Below are positions 6,671-7,680 of a DNA stretch of 7,680 nucleotides, piece by piece. The notes beneath the pieces are model-generated. The model was given only the letters and a program-made list of their open reading frames with translations. It ran no database searches and had not been told where the DNA came from. The DNA lies in assembly GCA_016794075.1 (NCBI GenBank), contig JAEUKU010000228.1, forward strand, positions 1-7,680. The letters are read 5' to 3'. Both the position numbers and the translations under genes were made by a program. The DNA comes from Rhodospirillaceae bacterium (GTDB lineage Bacteria; Pseudomonadota; Alphaproteobacteria; Dongiales; Dongiaceae). Every line of letters begins with the position of its first letter. Positions within the stretch are counted from its first letter, which is position 1.

Positions 6671-6710
6671 GGGCCCGCTTCCGTCACCCGGGGAAGCCGT
6701 TTCAGGGCCC
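6671..6710 (-). promoter_or_regulatory. Hairpin abutting the decarboxylase ribosome binding site
   Basis: On the minus strand GGGCCC (6705-6710) pairs with GGGCCC (6671-6676), and inside it GCTTCC (6692-6697) pairs with GGAAGC (6677-6682), leaving one asymmetric bulge of 7 nt and a 9-nt loop. The base of the stem ends 4 nt before the Shine-Dalgarno GGAG. No T run follows, so it is not a standard terminator; it may influence translation initiation or mRNA stability. Confidence 0.55.
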
Positions 6711-6780
6711 AAAAAGCAAAATCGCCGCTGGGTGCAGCAGCCCGACCTTACCCAGTCGGCGGTGCGCCCCTTGCGGCGAT
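6711..6780 (-). ncRNA. speF-like structured leader RNA with terminator-type alternative fold
   Basis: On the minus strand ATCGCCGC (6773-6780) pairs with GCGGCGAT (6721-6728), enclosing a hairpin CCGACT (6754-6759) with GGTCGG (6742-6747). The loop base string TGGGT (6750-6754) can also pair with ACCCA (6729-6733), giving a pseudoknot. A competing fold joins CGCCG-A-CTGGGT (6750-6761) to ACCCAG-CGGCG (6723-6733), an 11-bp stem with one bulge followed directly by ATTTTGCTTTTT (6711-6722), which looks like an intrinsic terminator. The speF RNA motif (Rfam RF00518) is known upstream of ornithine decarboxylase genes in Alphaproteobacteria, and position and gene match. I assign the family from context and remembered consensus; a covariance-model search would decide. 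Confidence 0.7.
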
Positions 6781-6787
6781 TGCCGTG

Positions 6788-6799
6788 TTGGCTTGCCAA
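6788..6799. promoter_or_regulatory. Palindrome TTGGCTTGCCAA, candidate operator near the decarboxylase promoter
   Basis: TTGGC (6788-6792) and GCCAA (6795-6799) form a perfect inverted repeat with a 2-bp centre. It lies just downstream of the candidate -10 element and just upstream of the leader RNA, a position suiting repressor binding over the transcription start. It may instead be the first short stem of the leader RNA. Confidence 0.4.
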
Positions 6800-6830
6800 A
6801 GAATATGGGAACAAAAGTTTAGAATTTGTG
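6800..6830 (-). promoter_or_regulatory. AT-rich patch, probable decarboxylase promoter
   Basis: This is the most AT-rich stretch in the window's right half. On the minus strand TATTCT (6800-6805) matches the -10 consensus at 4 of 6 bases, and transcription would start near 6793, just before the structured leader. No good -35 hexamer is seen at 16-18 bp spacing, so an activator or alternative sigma factor could be involved. Confidence 0.3.
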
Positions 6831-6944
6831 ACCGATGTGGCGCCGCCGTACAGAATATCTGAGTCCAGCGGGGCGGCGACGCGGTACCAGGTTGCGGGGC
6901 TGCATCCAGTACGTCCGCGGATCACCGGCGGCGCGTCGACTCGG

Positions 6945-7680
6945 TCAATCGGCCGCCGCCCTCGGCTGCGCGCGCTTGCGCCACCAGCGGCGTTGCTTGT
7001 GCTTGCGCCAGGCCGCGTCGCCCAACGCCATCACGTCCACCGAGGCGCTCAGCAGCGACTGAATCTGGCCCGCCACCTGCTCGGCGGTCTTCTGGTAGTG
7101 GTGCGACCAGTTGTTGACCCGGTCCGTGGCGCGCCGCGCGCTTTCCATCATGACGTTGCGCCGGCACAGGTAGTCATAGCCCAGCGACTTGTAATGCAGC
7201 AACAGGAGCTCGTCGCGCTCCGGATAGACGATGTTGCCCTCGGGCGCCGCGACATGACTGCCGGGGCCGAAATGCGTCTCCGCCACCTGGTTCGGATCGA
7301 ACAGCCGCAGCTTGCTCATCATGTGGTGCGGCACGCCGCGGCGGACCACCTCCGCCAGCCGGTCCTCGGGCTGCGGAAACTGCTCGGCGACCATCTCGTA
7401 GCCGAGCGCCGGGATGCAGGTGACGCCCTTGCGGCGGCAGCGGCGGAGATAGCCGACCAGGTCGGGGTGATAGAGGAACTCGTCGGTTTCCGCGACGATG
7501 ACCCAATCCGCCTGGCCCCGGCTTTCCTTCCAGAAGCTGTCGAAGAGATGCTGCAGCGACAGCACGAGGGAATCCGGGTGGGCCATCTCGAAGCGTCGCA
7601 CCTCGACCTTTGGATGGCGGCGCAGCAAGGCGACCGATTCATCGGTGGAATCGTGATCGAAAATGACGAAGCGCTCGACC
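6945..7680 (-). CDS. Glycosyltransferase family 2-like protein, C-terminal part (N-terminus beyond window)
   Basis: The frame is open to the right edge, so the true start lies outside; 244 residues are visible before the TGA at 6945-6947. The first visible residues VERFVIFDHDSTDES carry the D-x-(S/G)-x-D/E pattern of nucleotide-sugar-binding GT-A proteins, and DWVIVAETDEFLYHPDL about 45 residues later supplies the acidic motif expected at the metal/sugar site. This resembles the Glyco_tranf_2_4 group, which often adds sugars to surface polysaccharides or glycans. The later part has MMSKLRLFDP, LLLLHYKSLGYDYL and a helical tail ending in a strongly basic stretch WRKHKQRRWWRKR, possibly for membrane-surface contact. 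An internal TTG at 7628 could be taken for a start but the upstream family sequence shows the gene is longer. Acceptor and sugar are unknown. Confidence 0.82.
   Translation of the reverse strand, partial: VERFVIFDHDSTDESVALLRRHPKVEVRRFEMAHPDSLVLSLQHLFDSFWKESRGQADWVIVAETDEFLYHPDLVGYLRRCRRKGVTCIPALGYEMVAEQFPQPEDRLAEVVRRGVPHHMMSKLRLFDPNQVAETHFGPGSHVAAPEGNIVYPERDELLLLHYKSLGYDYLCRRNVMMESARRATDRVNNWSHHYQKTAEQVAGQIQSLLSASVDVMALGDAAWRKHKQRRWWRKRAQPRAAAD

Larger units (their letters stand above)
6657..6944 (-). promoter_or_regulatory. Leader/intergenic region upstream of the decarboxylase gene
   Basis: 288 bp between the glycosyltransferase stop and the decarboxylase start, both genes on the minus strand. 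In 5'-3' order on the minus strand it holds a GC-rich tail, a possible 28-codon Arg-rich reading frame (6819-6905), an AT-rich patch (about 6800-6830) likely to hold the promoter, a palindrome (6788-6799), a speF-like RNA with terminator potential (6711-6780), a second hairpin (6671-6710) and the ribosome binding site (6663-6666). No T-rich terminator for the glycosyltransferase gene was found. Confidence 0.6.

Noticed and set aside
5827..6687. A 286-codon minus-strand frame overlapping the decarboxylase
   Set aside because: Out of frame with the decarboxylase, whose catalytic motifs are complete; the alternative translation is Arg/Gly/Ala-rich noise.
6851..6861. CAGAATATCTG short inverted repeat (4-bp arms)
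   Set aside because: Arms of 4 bp with a 3-bp centre are expected by chance, and no gene start or promoter element lines up with it.

Overview
The window is GC-rich, tightly packed DNA with long spurious open frames opposite real genes. Gene content points to an alphaproteobacterium, perhaps a Rhodospirillales-type lineage: an Mla/MCE lipid ABC transporter whose permease is fused to a STAS domain, a fold-III ornithine-type decarboxylase preceded by a leader resembling the alphaproteobacterial speF RNA, and a Host_attach family protein. The assignment is inference from gene families; no rRNA or other taxonomic marker is present. I see no tRNA, rRNA, insertion sequence, CRISPR array or prophage gene.

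Left part (1-3963, minus strand): an apparent five-gene operon read right to left: STAS-MlaE permease, MlaF-type ATPase, MlaD-type MCE protein, an ABC-transport auxiliary lipoprotein, then the N-terminal 142 residues of a class III PLP aminotransferase that runs off the window. Spacings are 1 nt, 15 nt, a 4-nt ATGA overlap and 8 nt. The first four should form an envelope machine moving phospholipid or another lipid between inner and outer membranes. The aminotransferase is the odd passenger.

Middle (3992-5460): a small Host_attach protein (minus) and a six-helix voltage-gated potassium-type channel with a C-terminal zinc ribbon (plus) diverge from a 251-bp intergenic region holding a 7-bp inverted repeat.

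Right part (5461-7680): the channel gene converges on a PLP-dependent ornithine/lysine-type decarboxylase (minus), with hairpins in the 62-bp gap. Upstream of the decarboxylase is a 288-bp leader with the most interesting non-coding structure in the window: two mutually exclusive folds, one a terminator hairpin followed by a T-rich tract, plus a second hairpin abutting the ribosome binding site and a palindrome near the likely transcription start. The right edge holds the C-terminal part of a family 2-like glycosyltransferase (minus). The biology is mostly recognisable; the best candidates for new insight are the decarboxylase leader and the aminotransferase attached to the lipid-transport operon.
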